This document shows positions 33,500-45,430 of a DNA stretch of 64,000 bases, in pieces. The DNA comes from Rugalucina vietnamica. Its lineage: Eukaryota > Mollusca > Bivalvia > Lucinida > Lucinidae. The first letter of the stretch is position 1; each line of letters begins with the position of its first letter. The notes beneath the pieces are model-generated. The model was not told the origin of the DNA. It did not search any database and saw only the letters and a program-made list of their open reading frames with translations. Location of the stretch: the NCBI GenBank assembly GCA_964017185.1, contig OZ024879.1, positions 44,399,883-44,463,882 of the forward strand, in the 5' to 3' direction. Both the position numbers and the translations under genes were made by a program.

Positions 33500-35995
33500 A
33501 TGATGAGGTTCACATTTACAATCGTATTCATCCTGGCTATCTTGCATATGAATTGTGCCGGCAAACCAAAGTGTGTCCGAGCTCCGAAGAAATACGATGA
33601 CATGGCTACCTGTGGTGATTATTGTGCAGGCTAGTAAGTACACTTCAAAGTATTATTCCGCACATCAGATATAGGAGGTAGAAACTTTCTACTTTATAGA
33701 AATCTAATATATTTTACCATTCATTAACATTCGCTGGGTAGCGAGGTCAGTGTTGAAAACCGAGGTTTCAACAATCCCCGAGGGACTATTCGAATATTGA
33801 TAAATGACAAGATTATTTTCGAACGTTATAATCGCATAAATTCTGCAAAACCTTTTTTCGCCTATAAAAAGGAAACTCTTTATTTTACTTCTACAGTGCG
33901 TTCCTTTATCGACATAGACCGGGATGGGACTCATTTCCGGAATGGACTACCGGAATGGATATTTCTTTGTGTGATGAAATACTTTTCAGCCTTTTGGCCT
34001 AGAATATGCACAGACTGTGATTAGTCCGGAAATCATGTGGTTTAAGACCAGCTAAATTTTGTTCTGTACGATGGGGAAGCCTTGCTAAGATGTGCATATA
34101 TGCTTATTGGTCACCGTCACACTATTTACTCATTTCTATTTCCATTTGTATTTTTTTAGTTAGAACAATCCCGGACCCCAGCCCTGAGGTACCCTAACCA
34201 CCATAGGAAGTCAATTTTGCTATGCAAAGATGAAACTATCCTTATGTAAACAACTTGTATGACTGCAGAAATAATTTTAAGCATATAAAATACATTTACA
34301 GCATACAAAGCTACAGCATAATGTCCATTCCTGTAAATATGTCCATTCCGAGACTTGTCATGAGTTGTCCTCCTTTGTTGATGCTAACGGAATGTCCATA
34401 CTCAGAGACAAATTAAAAGAAGAAAAGCCTTTCTGGACTGAGATATTTAGCCGAGTCTAAATGATTTGCTAGAGAAGGCTATAAATCTTTATTGAAATAG
34501 ATTGTTCGGTGATCGTAAAACTCGTTTAACGTCGCAGAGTATTTCAGTAATTCCAGAGACTGTGTGGTTAAGCATATTCACTCATATTTTCGTATAATTT
34601 TTCCTACAGCTTGTACAACATATGTAATTCATGTTGAAAAAAAGAAGAAATTAATGTGTACTTTACTTTTGAACCAAAACAAAACATAATTTTGACGGGC
34701 TCTTTGCCAGAGCAGCGGACTGATCTTGCAGCCCCACTGCTTGTAGTTTTAGCCTCAGAGCATTACACTACAAGCCAAGCTCTGCTTGCGGGTGTCCAAG
34801 TGTTTTTTTTTTTTTTTTTCGGGGTTCTGTCGTTTTCGTCCCACCTACGGATTGGCCCGTTCGTCTCATAACGATTGATATTCTGCGCATGTAGTCTCTT
34901 GTCCGTGTAAACCTTTCTGCCTTTGAACCGTTTCAAAGAAAGCTTAAATGATTCTGCATATGCGCAGTGCCCGTATGCGATTTTATGTAAAAGGTAGCAA
35001 TATGTGTGTGTGTGTGGAGATTTTATCATTAACGGTGCAAAAATTTATTTGTGCCTGAGCTAGCTTTCGCCTTTCGGCTTCATCAGACTGAGCATACTGA
35101 TTACAGCAAGTTTAGAGAAAAATAGAGGGTGAGACGGCGAAAATGTTCGTCCTCGATTTTTGACATAAACAATTACAGATGAAAAATGACATTGTGCTCA
35201 ATTGCTCAATGGCAGAACACATGGGTAACATAAATTTGATGCAATTTGATTAACATCCCGAAAATAAAACTCCGATAAAAGAGGGGGGGGGGTCGGAAAT
35301 GAAAAAGAAAAAGAAAATAGAAGTAAACAAACACGACCGTTCACTTCAAAGGTTGCAAAACTACTGAAGGCGGGCTATGCATAGACAGGTTATATTACCA
35401 AAATCTCAGTCATACTATATATAGAGAGAGAAATAAAGATGTACTTAATTGGCAAAGATAGGTTTCGAACCCGCAGACTTCGGCTTCGGCGCCTAGCTAT
35501 ACAGGGCCATCCCATCTACCGACTGTGTTACTTTGCTCCTTAACGTTACGAAACCTTGCCCATGCAATATACAATGATTTTTAATGTTGTTAAAAATGAA
35601 AAAAATTCAGTAGAACAGTTTTGATTATTTTCTTATTTTTGCTCAAAACATAGATTGTGGGTACACGTCGAGGCGGTTCTAACGAGTACCCACAATCTAT
35701 GTTTAGGAGCAAAAATAAGAAAAAAATAGGTATACCCCTGCATACCCCAGTTTTGCTATATAAAAGTGGGGTTCAAGGGGTTAAACATTACACGGACATG
35801 TTTTCCTGATATATACTGTAAACATAACGAAGCACCAAAACGCTGCATTAACATGTATTTATTTTACGTTTCAGCTGCGCCACTGATGAATGCGGGAAAG
35901 AATGTAGTGAAGCAGATGTTACATCATATGGAATTTGTTTAATATTGTTCTCTGGGACAGTCTACTGTAATTGTTTCTGTGAATTTGTATATTAA
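33500..35995 (+). CDS. CRP-B: secreted ten-cysteine peptide precursor, two coding exons
   Basis: Exon 1 codes 33500-33633 (donor GTAAGT) and exon 2 codes 35875-35995 (acceptor TTTCAG, stop TAA 35993-35995). The intron, 33634-35874, splits a Tyr codon after its second base. The product is 84 residues: a hydrophobic signal peptide (about residues 1-20 or 21) starting MMR, then a mature chain with cysteines at 25, 38, 42, 46, 51, 55, 66, 76, 78 and 80 and a C-terminal YCNCFC motif. Cys19 lies inside the signal segment. Compared with CRP-A the spacings C-X12-C-X3-C-X3-C, C-X9-C-X-C-X-C and the 39-residue length after the split Tyr are identical, while most non-cysteine residues differ. A secreted role such as defence or another extracellular function is inference, and no named family is recognised. 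Transcription may depend on the repeat-rich upstream block. A polyadenylation signal lies 73 nt after the stop. Confidence 0.85.
34765..34880 (+). mobile_element. SINE-A fragment
   Basis: CACTACAAGCCAAGCTCTGC + TTGCGGGTGTCC, then a poly-T expansion and CGGGGTTCTGTCGTTTTCGT, and ends at GTCTCATAACG. The head and tail are missing. Confidence 0.8.
35457..35532 (-). mobile_element. tRNA-like (pseudo-tRNA or SINE head)
   Basis: On the minus strand AGTCGGTAGATGGGATGG resembles an A box and GCGGGTTCGAAACCTATC a B box with a complete T-loop. The intervening arm is long, Ser/Leu-like, and the acceptor stem is not convincing. Possibly a SINE head of a second family. Confidence 0.45.
35545..35811 (-). 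mobile_element. FB2 MITE in the CRP-B intron, minus orientation
   Basis: Starts CGTTACGAAACCTTGCCCAT + GCAATATAC and ends CACGGACATGTTTTCCTGAT. The hairpin arms CATAGATTGTGGGTACACGT and ACGAGTACCCACAATCTATG are intact, with part of the loop deleted. Confidence 0.88.
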
Positions 35996-36014
35996 CATCA
36001 GCAACCGCAACCAC

Positions 36015-36017
<3 letters not shown>

Positions 36018-36068
<51 letters not shown>
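36018..36068. repeat. (GT)n microsatellite in the CRP-B 3' UTR
   Basis: About 25 GT units lie between the stop codon and the polyadenylation signal. Confidence 0.95.
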
Positions 36069-36071
<3 letters not shown>

Positions 36072-36074
36072 TAA
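36069..36074 (+). terminator. AATAAA polyadenylation signal for CRP-B
   Basis: GAAATAAACATTTT gives a canonical AATAAA 73 nt after the CRP-B stop, so the 3' UTR would include the whole GT repeat. Confidence 0.75.
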
Positions 36075-36324
36075 ACATTTTAATTACTTTCTCACTTACT
36101 CACTTTTGTAAGTATACTATGCACAGAACATCGAGCAAGTTTTGGTGCTTCATACACTTTCTAATCATTTAGAGCAACAGTGGCATCCTTTAAATGTCAA
36201 TAAAGGATAATATGCACGTGATACGATGCATTTCAAAATGTTATCCTTTAAAGGTGTATTTGGAACATCTTAGCAATGCAGAAAGGGTATGAAAGCAGAA
36301 TACACATCGATCGATTTAATACAT

Positions 36325-36478
36325 TCATAACGAAAACACGCCCATACAATACACCGAGTTTTTTTTCAGGTGTAGAAATTGAAAATTTGATAACGCAAAT
36401 TTTAATGTTGTAAATATTTTTGCTCAAAACATTGATTGTGGGTACAAGACGGTTCTAACCAGAACCTACAATTAATGT
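36325..36478 (-). mobile_element. FB2 relic
   Basis: CATAACGAAAACACGCCCAT + ACAATACACC, then CAAAACATTGATTGTGGGTA and GGTTCTAACCAGAACCTACA. The stem is eroded and the CATCAGG end is gone. Confidence 0.75.
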
Positions 36479-37240
36479 GTTTTCTTTAACGCTGCCGTCA
36501 AACTCATTAATCATGCTCCTTTTTCGAAGCCGTGAAAGGAAATATTGGTATGCATCAGACATTTACATCAAGGGCCGTGTTTTCGACAAAATCTGCTTGG
36601 AAACCTATCTGAGGAAAACGTCATTTCTAAATTTTTGGAGCTTCATTTCCCCACGATTAAGCGTTCGTTTCCAAATATGGTTTTGCTTTTTCATTGTTCC
36701 AGTGATTAAACAGGTGATTAAGCATGATTGATTTTTCATCTCTCGTAAAGAAGACCTGTCAATTGTGACCACTGTTTTTTAAATTGTGACGTCATGTCAG
36801 AATCGCCACAACGTTTCATTTGTCACGTGCAAGCTCTTGATGAAAAGTCGCCAATTATGTTAATATTCCAATACATCTTTAGAGCATTTTGTGCATAGGC
36901 TAGCGGGTGTAACGAAAATTGTTAAATGCATTGCAATTTACATTTCTTTGAATTGTACAACTTCGAAAAAAGGCAGTGGAAACTTTGGTGTAGTCCAAAA
37001 TCATCTAAAACATGTTTAGAAACGAACGATTGCTCTGAAAATAAATAAATTGTGAAGATGTGCTATAAATACATATGCATATTTCGAATTAGGTAGTTTG
37101 TTATATATATTATAATCCAATAATTGTTTTGGAAACTCGATTATAGGGCTTAAAATTGTTGATACCAGAATAGTGTTGACATATATGGCATATGATTTAA
37201 AAATGAACCAGAGGACCAATGGTCCTGTAAACGCCCATCT
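36479..37240. other. no gene recognised
   Basis: The frames 36477-36731 and 37016-37219 lack recognisable domains. The sequence is AT-rich. Confidence 0.4.
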
Positions 37241-38440
37241 GAGATCTGCTACTTATACCAATAAGCATGTTAAAATATTATGCTATAACGCCCCAGTGTA
37301 GGGGCAGATGAATCCCCTGGACCGTTTTGTTTTACAGAATAATCAATATTCTGTCCATTTGCCAACTTCAAGCAGGTTTTGCTTTCAAATGACATTTGAA
37401 CAGTTTTCCTCATTCAAATGCATAGGTAACCCATGTTCACCTTGCCTAAAGTTAGGTCAAGGTCATCACAGGGTCATGATTTATATACACATTGTAGTTT
37501 ATTAGCAATCAATGTTTCATGCCAAGTTTCATAGAAATTTACCCACCTGTTCTGGAGAAGATTTTAGTAGGGCTTTTAGCATATATGGGCATGGCGGCCA
37601 TCTATTTAATGTGACCAGGATTTATTATATACAAATAACCCCCATTCATACAAATAGTTCACATACAATTTGGCTTCGATTGGTCAAGCGGTTCTAGAGG
37701 AGGTGTTTGGATTTTATGGTAATATACATGTATATTCCCCGAGGGTGGGGGCAGATAAGCCCCTGGGGTCCAATTTTTCCGAATTATGAATATTCCTCCA
37801 TACTTCTCTTTTCTTCCCTGAGTGTTCCTTTAAAAAAAAACATATCAACAGTTTTCCGCCATTAAAAGGTATAGACGACCTATGTTGACCTTGCTATAAA
37901 CTAGGTCAAGGCGATCACAGGGTAATGAATTAGATATACATTGTATTCCTTGTGCCATCAATGCTTCATGTCAGGTTTCGTTGAAATCAGTCCATCGGCT
38001 CCAAAGAAGAAGATGTGGCATGGCATGGCGGCCATCTTGGTCATATGACCTAGATTATTTATAAAATGTATTTAGACATTGGTTCCACTACCCTAAAGAT
38101 GTTATACATACAATTGGGCTTTGACTGGATCAGCGGTTTCAGGTGAGAATGATACGAGAAAATGTTTGAATATTATTGCAATATATATATTGCCATAATA
38201 AACAAACATCTTCTCGTATCAATATCTATATACATTGTATATCTATCTATGTATATTGTCCCAGGTTGGGGTCATATCAGCCACTGTGGTCCATTTTTTT
38301 CAGAACCAATAATATTCAGTCCTACTGTAAATTTCCTGCAAGATAATCACTTTAAATGACTTTTCAACAGTTTTCCCCGTAATGCATTGGTGACCTACGT
38401 TGACCTTGTTGTAAAGTAAGGTCATGATTTATATATTAAA
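37241..38440 (+). repeat. REP-3 dispersed repeat, two to three units
   Basis: Recurring phrases are GGTGGGGGCAGATAAGCCCC, CATTTGAACAGTTTTCC, AAATGCATAGGTAACC, ACCTTGCCTAAAGTTAGGTC + AAGGTCATCACAGGGTCATG, TTCATGCCAAGTTTCATAGA, GGCATGGCGGCCATCT and GGCTTCGATTGGTCAAGCGG. Units begin near 37290, 37730 and 38260. The third is cut at about 38440 by the non-LTR retrotransposon. Shared with 53280-54290 and 60900-61640. Non-coding and unclassified. Confidence 0.85.
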
Positions 38441-40087
38441 CGATTAAAATTTATTAGGAATTAACTGCAAAGTACATACATGAACAAAGCACAGTTGTTA
38501 TCCTAAGAAAGAAATAATAAGAAAGGAAATTGACGTCTATAATAATACATCATCTATATATCATATGTGCGAACCTGTGAGAAAAACTGCTCCTCGCAGG
38601 CGTGAGTGGTAACAAAGCAGAAGATCTGTTATACATCAATCTTACTACTTTGTAAAACTATATTGATATGTATCATATGATCACTTTTCAACCAAAAGCT
38701 GATATCCCGAGTACCAGTTGTACAACCTTTTTGATGGCAAACCTACACTAGCCAAAGACCTCAAGTACAATTTTAGCAATGTGGCTCAGATAATGTATAT
38801 GCATATTATTACACCCCTACTACAGTAACACAAACAAAGATATACAAGATGTTTACTAAGTCTATACAAGTAAGTAAACAATCATCAGTAGCTGGTGTAA
38901 ATAGAACCAATATCATATAATAAGGTTGATTACATAGCAGCTAAAGAATTTGTTATGAAGGTACAAACATTAGCACAGTGTTCTTTACTTTGAGGATTAA
39001 GTAATACTTTTAACAGATTTAAGTCTGGGCTTGAAATATCTAAGTGTGTCAGTTTGTTAAAAAGATTGGTTCTTTCAGACTGATTCTTTGTGCAGTGCAG
39101 CATAAAATGTGCCTCATCTTCAATGTGGCTACAACAACTACAAAGCCTATTTTGACGTGGTATTTTTGGTCTAGTATATCGACAGGACTCAATTTTTAAT
39201 TTATGGGCACTAATTCTTTACTTTGTTAATTCTTTGGCCAAGTTCTTTGGCTCATTAAAAAGTAAGTAAGGTTGTAATTCAAATTTTCCACAAATGTGCG
39301 AGAAAAATGAAAGTTTATTATCAGGGTTATTCTGAAATTTTAATATATCATCATCTAAGCTATTACTATTGTACTTTTGCAACTTAGTAATTAAGTAATT
39401 TACATCACTATTATTAATGTCTAAACCCATTTTAGCTGCACTGTTATGAAGAAAGTCCATCCAACATTTACTACCAGTGTTTTTAAGTTCTAGATCAGTT
39501 TGGTATGCTTCATGAAGCAATCTCGAATGTGGAAGCTTTGATAGTCTATCCTTATATCTGAAGGCTATTGAAGTAATATGCTCCAGAATCCTTCTTCTAC
39601 CCAGTTCCCACCTACAAGCAAAATTTGAGGCATTTTTGTGCACTCCAAGAACATTTTTACAAAATTTGTTATGAAGCCTTTCAAAAGGTAGAAGATCCGG
39701 CCTATAAACATTAAAATCACATATCCAAACTTCAGCTCCATATGTGGCTATAGGTTTAATGAGTATGTCAAACAATTTAATTTGTATTTTGATAGGTATG
39801 TTTTCAAAATTATTCAATTTTGATCTGAGAGAAAATAAAGCCTTGACGCTTTTATCGCATAACGCTTTAGCAGAATGTTTCAAGTTACCATTGAAGAAGA
39901 TCTCAAAACCTAAATATTTGTAATTATCCACTAACTGCAGTCTAATACCATCAAAATAAAGTGGTGAACTGAGAGTTCTTTTTTCCTGACTGAATATCAT
40001 TATTTTTGTTTTCTGTGTGTTAACATTTAACTTCCACTTTCGACAATTATAAAAATGTTTGAATGAGCTATCAGGATATTGTGACAA
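38440..40087 (-). pseudogene. non-LTR retrotransposon, 3' half of the reverse-transcriptase ORF and tail
   Basis: Read on the minus strand the frame from 40087 to 39218 (289 codons) begins near the palm/thumb border (CRKWKLNVNTQKTKIMIF, then YKYLGFEIFFNG and PIATYGAEVW). After one in-frame stop (39218-39220) it continues in the same frame to about 38930, with LCSCCSHIEDEAHFMLHC, a Cys/His motif common at the end of such ORFs. The 3' UTR runs to about 38440. The fingers and the catalytic Asp-Asp region are absent here; fingers-region sequence of a similar element lies at 45425-45918. The element is dead, broken at 40087 by a perfect inverted repeat. The family is probably CR1/Jockey-like, by inference. 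Confidence 0.85.
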
Positions 40088-40115
40088 TATCCTGATAGCT
40101 CATTCAAACATTTTT
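40051..40115. repeat. perfect 32-bp inverted repeat with a 1-base centre
   Basis: AAAAATGTTTGAATGAGCTA + TCAGGATATTGT (40051-40082) is followed by G and then its exact reverse complement (40084-40115). The left arm is reverse-transcriptase coding sequence. The right arm is the same sequence turned back, after which homology to the retrotransposon stops. Confidence 0.97.
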
Positions 40116-42117
40116 TTATATAAAGTATAACATAGTCGCCCTATGCGTGTTCTGTATGAGTTAAGTTATGTTGAAGATGTATAAGACTATTATTACTGAA
40201 GTATTGTTAAGGGTTCGTAAGTTAATTTGATACTGTAAGGAACTTGTATAGCATTGTAAAGGAGCATTATATTTTTGAAATCTATTCACTTTTATAACAG
40301 TAAAATATCCGCTCTATAACTTTGCACAATTGTTGCAGCATTGTACTTTTTAAAGAGTTCAAACTACTAATGTTTACTTGGCGTGGAAACAAGTCAGTGT
40401 TTTGAAATCTGTCATGAAACTGCTGGTCTGTTATTCTAGTTTATAAACAATTAAATACCATGATATTATAAAGGTGCAATACGTGAGTTCATTATGGGAC
40501 AGTTGATCATATGATGTTTATCATCCCATATATTGTTTAATGCCAGTAATCAAACTGACAGATTGTTATTTATTTTAAATTATTGAAAGTCCAAAATAGG
40601 TTCTAGAACGTATGTGGGCACGTCGCCTTCTGCATATAATGTCCCGCTCTGATCATGCACTTCAGAATGAGAATCAGAAAGATTTGGATTTGGATTAGAC
40701 AGTATCAGAACTACTTTGTTCAGTAGAACTCTTGGGTTGTAAATAAAACAATGAAAATTTAGAAAGACTTTATTACTTAATTAAAACACAACGCGAAACT
40801 AAACGATCACAGTCATCAGTTATATAATAGCTGATTTGATTGTTGCCGTTCGCAGGCTGAACAAAAAGGAAATAACACAAAATGGAACAGAAAGAAAACT
40901 TCAAAAAGGTATAGCCAGTTTGCTGTCTATAAAAACTGATGTTTTGCTGAATTTCTGGCTTGTTATAAGTGATAGAATTAAATTTCTTGCGCCAATGTTA
41001 TTTGTGTACTAATACATAACTGGAAACTGATTTTCAGAATTTTCACTTGTTGTTTTCTTGCATTTGTCTATTAAACTAAATTCAAAAAAATAAGGCTTGA
41101 TGAAGGGGAGTACTTTAAGTTATTGTAACAGCTATAGGCACCTCCCAAGCACAAATCCCATTCAATAAAGTTCTATAGGCAGATTAATGTCATTCAATGT
41201 GAAGCCAATAGTATACCCTTCAACAAAGTGAGTGCTGTACCTCATGTAAATGACTTCTCAATATACCTTCAGTTACCACTTTTATTAAGCTTCTAAGTGT
41301 CATTATCAGACTCAGTAATCTCCTGCCTCTTTAATATCCTCACTATCAGAGTCAATGTTTCAAAATATTATAATGTGTTCACAATCACATCCGATTTTTC
41401 TGGCAAAGTTTTAGGTGGCATATCTTTTTTCTTGGTGAATAAAAAGACAGGTAAAATATTAACAGTTATACATACAGACCTGTATTATAACTGCATTTTG
41501 CGCATTATAGCCATGACATTTTAAAACCTACATTATGGTATCTGTTTCCAATGTAAACTGCTTTCTGGTAGACTTACAAGTCTCTACTTACCATCGGTTG
41601 GTCAGTTTGGGACCTTGCTATTCCCATGTGCAAGGTATTGAACAAAACAGGCCACTCAATGTCTTACCTCAGTTGGAACACAAGACGGTTCTTAGTTTTA
41701 CCTAGTGCAATTTTTGCTAATGTGCTGTTTAATACTAACAAAGGGGGAGCATATTCCTAGGCTATTACATAAACAAATTTACTCCCATGTTCATTACAGC
41801 CAAAATGCCCTTTAAAAATGGGCAGTTTTCAAAAGAAACTTTTTAACCTTAAATTGTAAAAAATGTTAAAAATATAGATTGGTTATGTATAAGATAACCA
41901 TTTAATATGCACCATACCGCAAAGCCATTGGTTTTGTTGTTTTGAAGATATTCAGCAAAACATCAGTTTTTATAGACAGCAAACAGGCTATAGGTGCTGT
42001 TTACTTTTACTTTTCTTTTGGTTGTGACTGTTAGCCGTGATTCTACCAAGTACTTGGCCCATATTTAAATAATGCTTTAAGAAATTAACTAAATAAAAGG
42101 CACTTATTAAATTGGAA
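40116..42117. other. unassigned 2 kb before the gypsy ORFs
   Basis: Would be the place for a 5' LTR and leader of the Ty3/gypsy element, but no matching 3' LTR exists in the window to confirm one. A 44-bp segment (TTTGCTGTCTATAAAAACTG + ATGTTTTGCTGAAT at about 40919-40952) returns inverted at 41951-41995. No gene recognised. Confidence 0.45.
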
Positions 42118-43000
42118 ATGACACAGGCTCAGCAGGGTCAGCAACAAGGTCCGGTAGACCCAGCTGTACAGGCATTTCAAGATTAAAGGTTAGAATTAAA
42201 CAATGTAACGCAAGCATTGACCGCACAGGGAATCTCTGGCGTGGTGAATAAATTCGATGGCAATCCAAAACATTACCGGGAATAGATTAAATCAATTGAG
42301 AAATATGCTGTATTAGTAAATGCAAATGATGATAGGAAAAAATTAATTGCATACCAAACTGCAAGTGCTGCTGTGTCTGGGTTCATACACAGATACATGC
42401 AAGCTAACGCTGATCATACATGGGACCAGATGAAACAGCAGTTGGCAACCAGATTTTCTGATGTCACTGATGCGCAGATGGCATTGTCTCTATTAAGGCA
42501 GGTTAGGCAGAAGCAGGGTGAGACAATACAAAACTCTGCCGAACGCATCCTATCTTTAGCTGAGGATGCATATGATAATCAAGGGGGGACGCGGTTGAGA
42601 GGCAACTCGTTGATATTTTTGTCGATGGATAACAGAATGATCAATTGAAAAGGAAAATTTTACGTTATCAGCCGAACACATTACAAGGGGCTGTGGTAGT
42701 TGCCACCAATGAAGTGAATTTAAGAACCTGGGTTCAGTTGTCCCACAGTACAAGCTCAAAAGAACAGCCAATGGAAGTTGACCATTCTAGAGGTCAAAAA
42801 TTTCGTTATAGGAATAGGTTCCATAAGGTAAATAGTACGGAGTCTCACAGACCACCAATCAGATGTTGGAATTGTGGTCAGCAGGGACATATTAGTATGG
42901 ACTGTAAACACACAGTAGGAGTCCACTGGGTCATGGTAGACCTAGAATGCAACAACCACGACAACCAGGAAGTCAGGAAAACTAGGACGCTCTTTACATA
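42118..43000 (+). pseudogene. Ty3/gypsy gag, decayed
   Basis: From the ATG at 42118 the frame encodes a Gln-rich start, then a capsid-like stretch including HRYMQANADHTWDQMKQQLA and LRQVRQKQGETIQNSAERIL. It is interrupted by two early stops (near 42185 and 42285), a frameshift near 42585 and another stop. A second frame (42645-43001) ends in a zinc knuckle CWNCGQQGHISMDC (CX2CX4HX4C, 42864-42905), the nucleic-acid-binding motif of retroviral-type nucleocapsids. Non-functional copy. Confidence 0.85.
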
Positions 43001-43035
43001 GGGAGGTCAATGTAAAGAGTGAACAAAATAACATA

Positions 43036-43485
43036 TTGGAAAAAGCATCACAGAAAACATACAAAATAAGTGTTTCAGGTAATTCAAACTCATGCCTTGT
43101 AAAGATAGGGAAACAAAGGTATATACCTCTTGTGGACACAGGAGCAGAGTGCTCATTAATGCACCATAGAATTTATGACCGCGTGAAACACAAACCTAAA
43201 TTGGTTAACAAAAAGGTTTGTTTGCAATCTGCAAATGGGTCTGAATTAAAATGTGACGGTTGCATTAATGTACAAATTTGTATCGGTGGTACCGAAGTGT
43301 CTCAAGATTTCTATGTGATCAGAGATTTGAATAGAAACTTGATACTGGGTTTGGATTGGCTTAAACAAAACAACGTAAGGATTTATTTTGATTTAAAATG
43401 CCTTAGAATTAACGGTAAACATTATGTTAACTTGGAAGAAGATATTCATATTGCCTCAACAGTTAGGATAAAAAGGCATGCTTAA
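43036..43485 (+). pseudogene. Ty3/gypsy aspartic protease region
   Basis: The 149-codon frame carries PLVDTGAECSLM, with the catalytic DTG triad at 43135-43143, and the downstream LILGLDWL that completes the retropepsin fold. The frame is open but separated from the gag and reverse-transcriptase frames by stops, so it is part of a dead element. Confidence 0.85.
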
Positions 43486-43499
43486 TAAAACTGCAATCT

Positions 43500-44524
43500 G
43501 CTGTAATATGCTATGGTAAAGTTAGAGAAAACCCGGACTTACCAATAGGACAAACTTATATATTTTCACAAATTGATAAAGGTTTTCTTGTGAACCAATC
43601 AGGCTAACAAATCATAAATACCGTAGAAGCTTTGGCAAAAGATAGATCAGTGCCTTTGTTAATTGTAAACAATACAAATGAATTCGTCAAAATATTTAGA
43701 CACGGTTTATTGGCAAAAAATACAGGAATTCAAAACAATGTTTCAACTATTAATTCAGTAATTGGAAACAAACAAGCTGACAGTAAACTAAACTTAAATG
43801 ACTTAGATGTCCCTGAGAAATATAGGTCAAACATAGAAAAGTTAATATTGAAAAATCAGGATTTGTTTGCTAGTAAAGATTCAGAGTTAGGACATACAGA
43901 CACGGTTAAAATGCAAATTGAAGTAGGAAACAATGAACCCATTAAAATGAGGCCTTACAGGACACCTATTAAAAATAGGGAGGTAATTTATAAGGCAATC
44001 AATGAAATGCTAGATGCTAACGTCATAAGAAGATCTAGATCACCTTGGTCTTTTCCTGTGGTCATAGTTGATAAGAAAGATGGAAGTAAAAGGTTTTGTT
44101 TTGACTTTAGGAAGCTGAATAAAATAAGAAAAACTCTTACCCTTTGCTTCTTATTGATGATATCTTGGCAATACTTGGTAAAGCTAGGTACTTCACGTCC
44201 TTACATTTAAAAAGTGGGTATTGGCAAGTTGCCATGGATGAACAGGACAAAGAAAAGACAGCTTTTGCATGCCATAAAGGTTTGTTTGAGTTCAATGTTA
44301 TACCCTTTGGCCTTTCTAATGCTCCTGCAGTGTTTCAAGAACTTATGTCTGTTGTCTTACAAGGCTGTAGTAACTTTGCAACGGCTTACTTAGATGACAT
44401 AATGATTTTCAGTTCAACATTGGAAAAACACTTAGAACATTTGAGCATTATATTTGGCAAGTTAAGACAGCATAATTTGAAGCTGAAACTTAAGAAATGT
44501 AGCTTTCTTAAGGTTGAAACAAAC
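43500..44524 (+). pseudogene. Ty3/gypsy reverse transcriptase, frameshifted
   Basis: The frame 43632-44210 includes MRPYRTPIKNREV, SRSPWSFPVVIVDKKDGSKR and FCFDFRKLN. It then shifts near 44120-44140 into the 44144-44542 frame with LHLKSGYWQVAMD, FNVIPFGLSNAPAVFQ and the catalytic AYLDDIMIFS (YLDD at 44387-44398). The order and motifs are those of Ty3/gypsy. The coding sequence stops at about 44520 where an unrelated 0.7-kb segment interrupts it. Confidence 0.9.
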
Positions 44525-45232
44525 CGTTTCACGGCTGTCTGATACTGCGTCGTTTCGGTTCATCATTGGATATCAACAAAAGACAAGATGATCGCATGTA
44601 GAAATATCATTTAATGAATGGATGACGTCATACGTGTAATGAACAACGATGAATGTTGACATAGATGGATAAAACCATGGTACAATCTGAAAATATATCA
44701 ATATTTTCCCTATAGTCACAATACATGTACCATCATATGAAAAAGTATAAACTTTTCACAACCTAGCTAAACTAGCGAATGTCATGACGTATAATAACAA
44801 AATGAGAAACAAACATGTAAACAATAAAAATGGCTGAGCACAGATTTGAATAAACTCTTGTAGTGTACAACAACACACAAAATACAGGTACAAAAACAGT
44901 TTCTTATACCATCTAAATGACAATAAAGCATTCTACGGAGGTTTACAAAGGATTTGAAATAAACATACCTGAAAATATATCAATATTTTCCCTATAGTCA
45001 CAATACATGTACCATCATATGAAAAAGTATAAACTTTTCATAACCTAGCTAAAATGGCGAATGCAATGACGCATAGGGGTCAAACATGCAAATTAGCTGT
45101 GTCAACATGCATTGTTAAAGTATAGGATATTATGGGCAGAAAAATGGGACAAGGGCAGGAAATAGGGCAAAACTAACCATTACTTTATGGTAAATGGGAA
45201 TAGACCTATAACACAACCTATGACATCTAGGC
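44525..45232. mobile_element. 0.7-kb insertion inside the gypsy reverse transcriptase, with internal direct repeat
   Basis: Separates KCSFLKVET from LGFVISEDGIKPDEKKVEAI, which are adjacent in gypsy elements. It contains a roughly 103-bp direct repeat, TGAAAATATATCAATATTTT + CCCTATAGTCACAATACATG, at 44688-44790 and again at 44969-45071. ACA occurs at both edges, but no clear TIR is seen. The 5' half of the segment has CRE-like TGACGTCA and TGACGT words. Confidence 0.7.
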
Positions 45233-45430
45233 TTTGTCATAAGTGAGGATGGAATCAAACCTGATGAGAAGAAAGTTGAAGCAATCAGATCTTTGCCTGT
45301 ACCAACTTGTGTCAGAGATGTAAGATCATTTATAGGTATGTGCTCATACTATACAAGGTTCATACCAAACTTCTCTCAGATAGCAGAACCCATAGTTGCC
45401 TTGACAAGAAAAATCGACTATAAAAGAAGT
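45233..45430 (+). pseudogene. Ty3/gypsy reverse transcriptase C-terminal part, truncated
   Basis: LGFVISEDGIKP, then PTCVRDVRSFIGMCSYYTRF and PNFSQIAEPIVALTRK are the end of the reverse transcriptase and the connection to RNase H. The match ends near 45430. No RNase H, integrase or 3' LTR follows, and the next bases are minus-strand non-LTR sequence. Confidence 0.85.

Larger units (their letters stand above)
33634..35874 (+). other. CRP-B intron with inserted repeats
   Basis: This 2241-bp phase-2 intron contains a SINE-A fragment, a tRNA-like fragment and an FB2 copy, all listed separately. The remainder (33640-34750, 34890-35440) has no gene. A small GTTGAAAACCGAGGTTTCAAC inverted repeat sits at 33753-33773 and a G-run at 35283. 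Confidence 0.8.
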
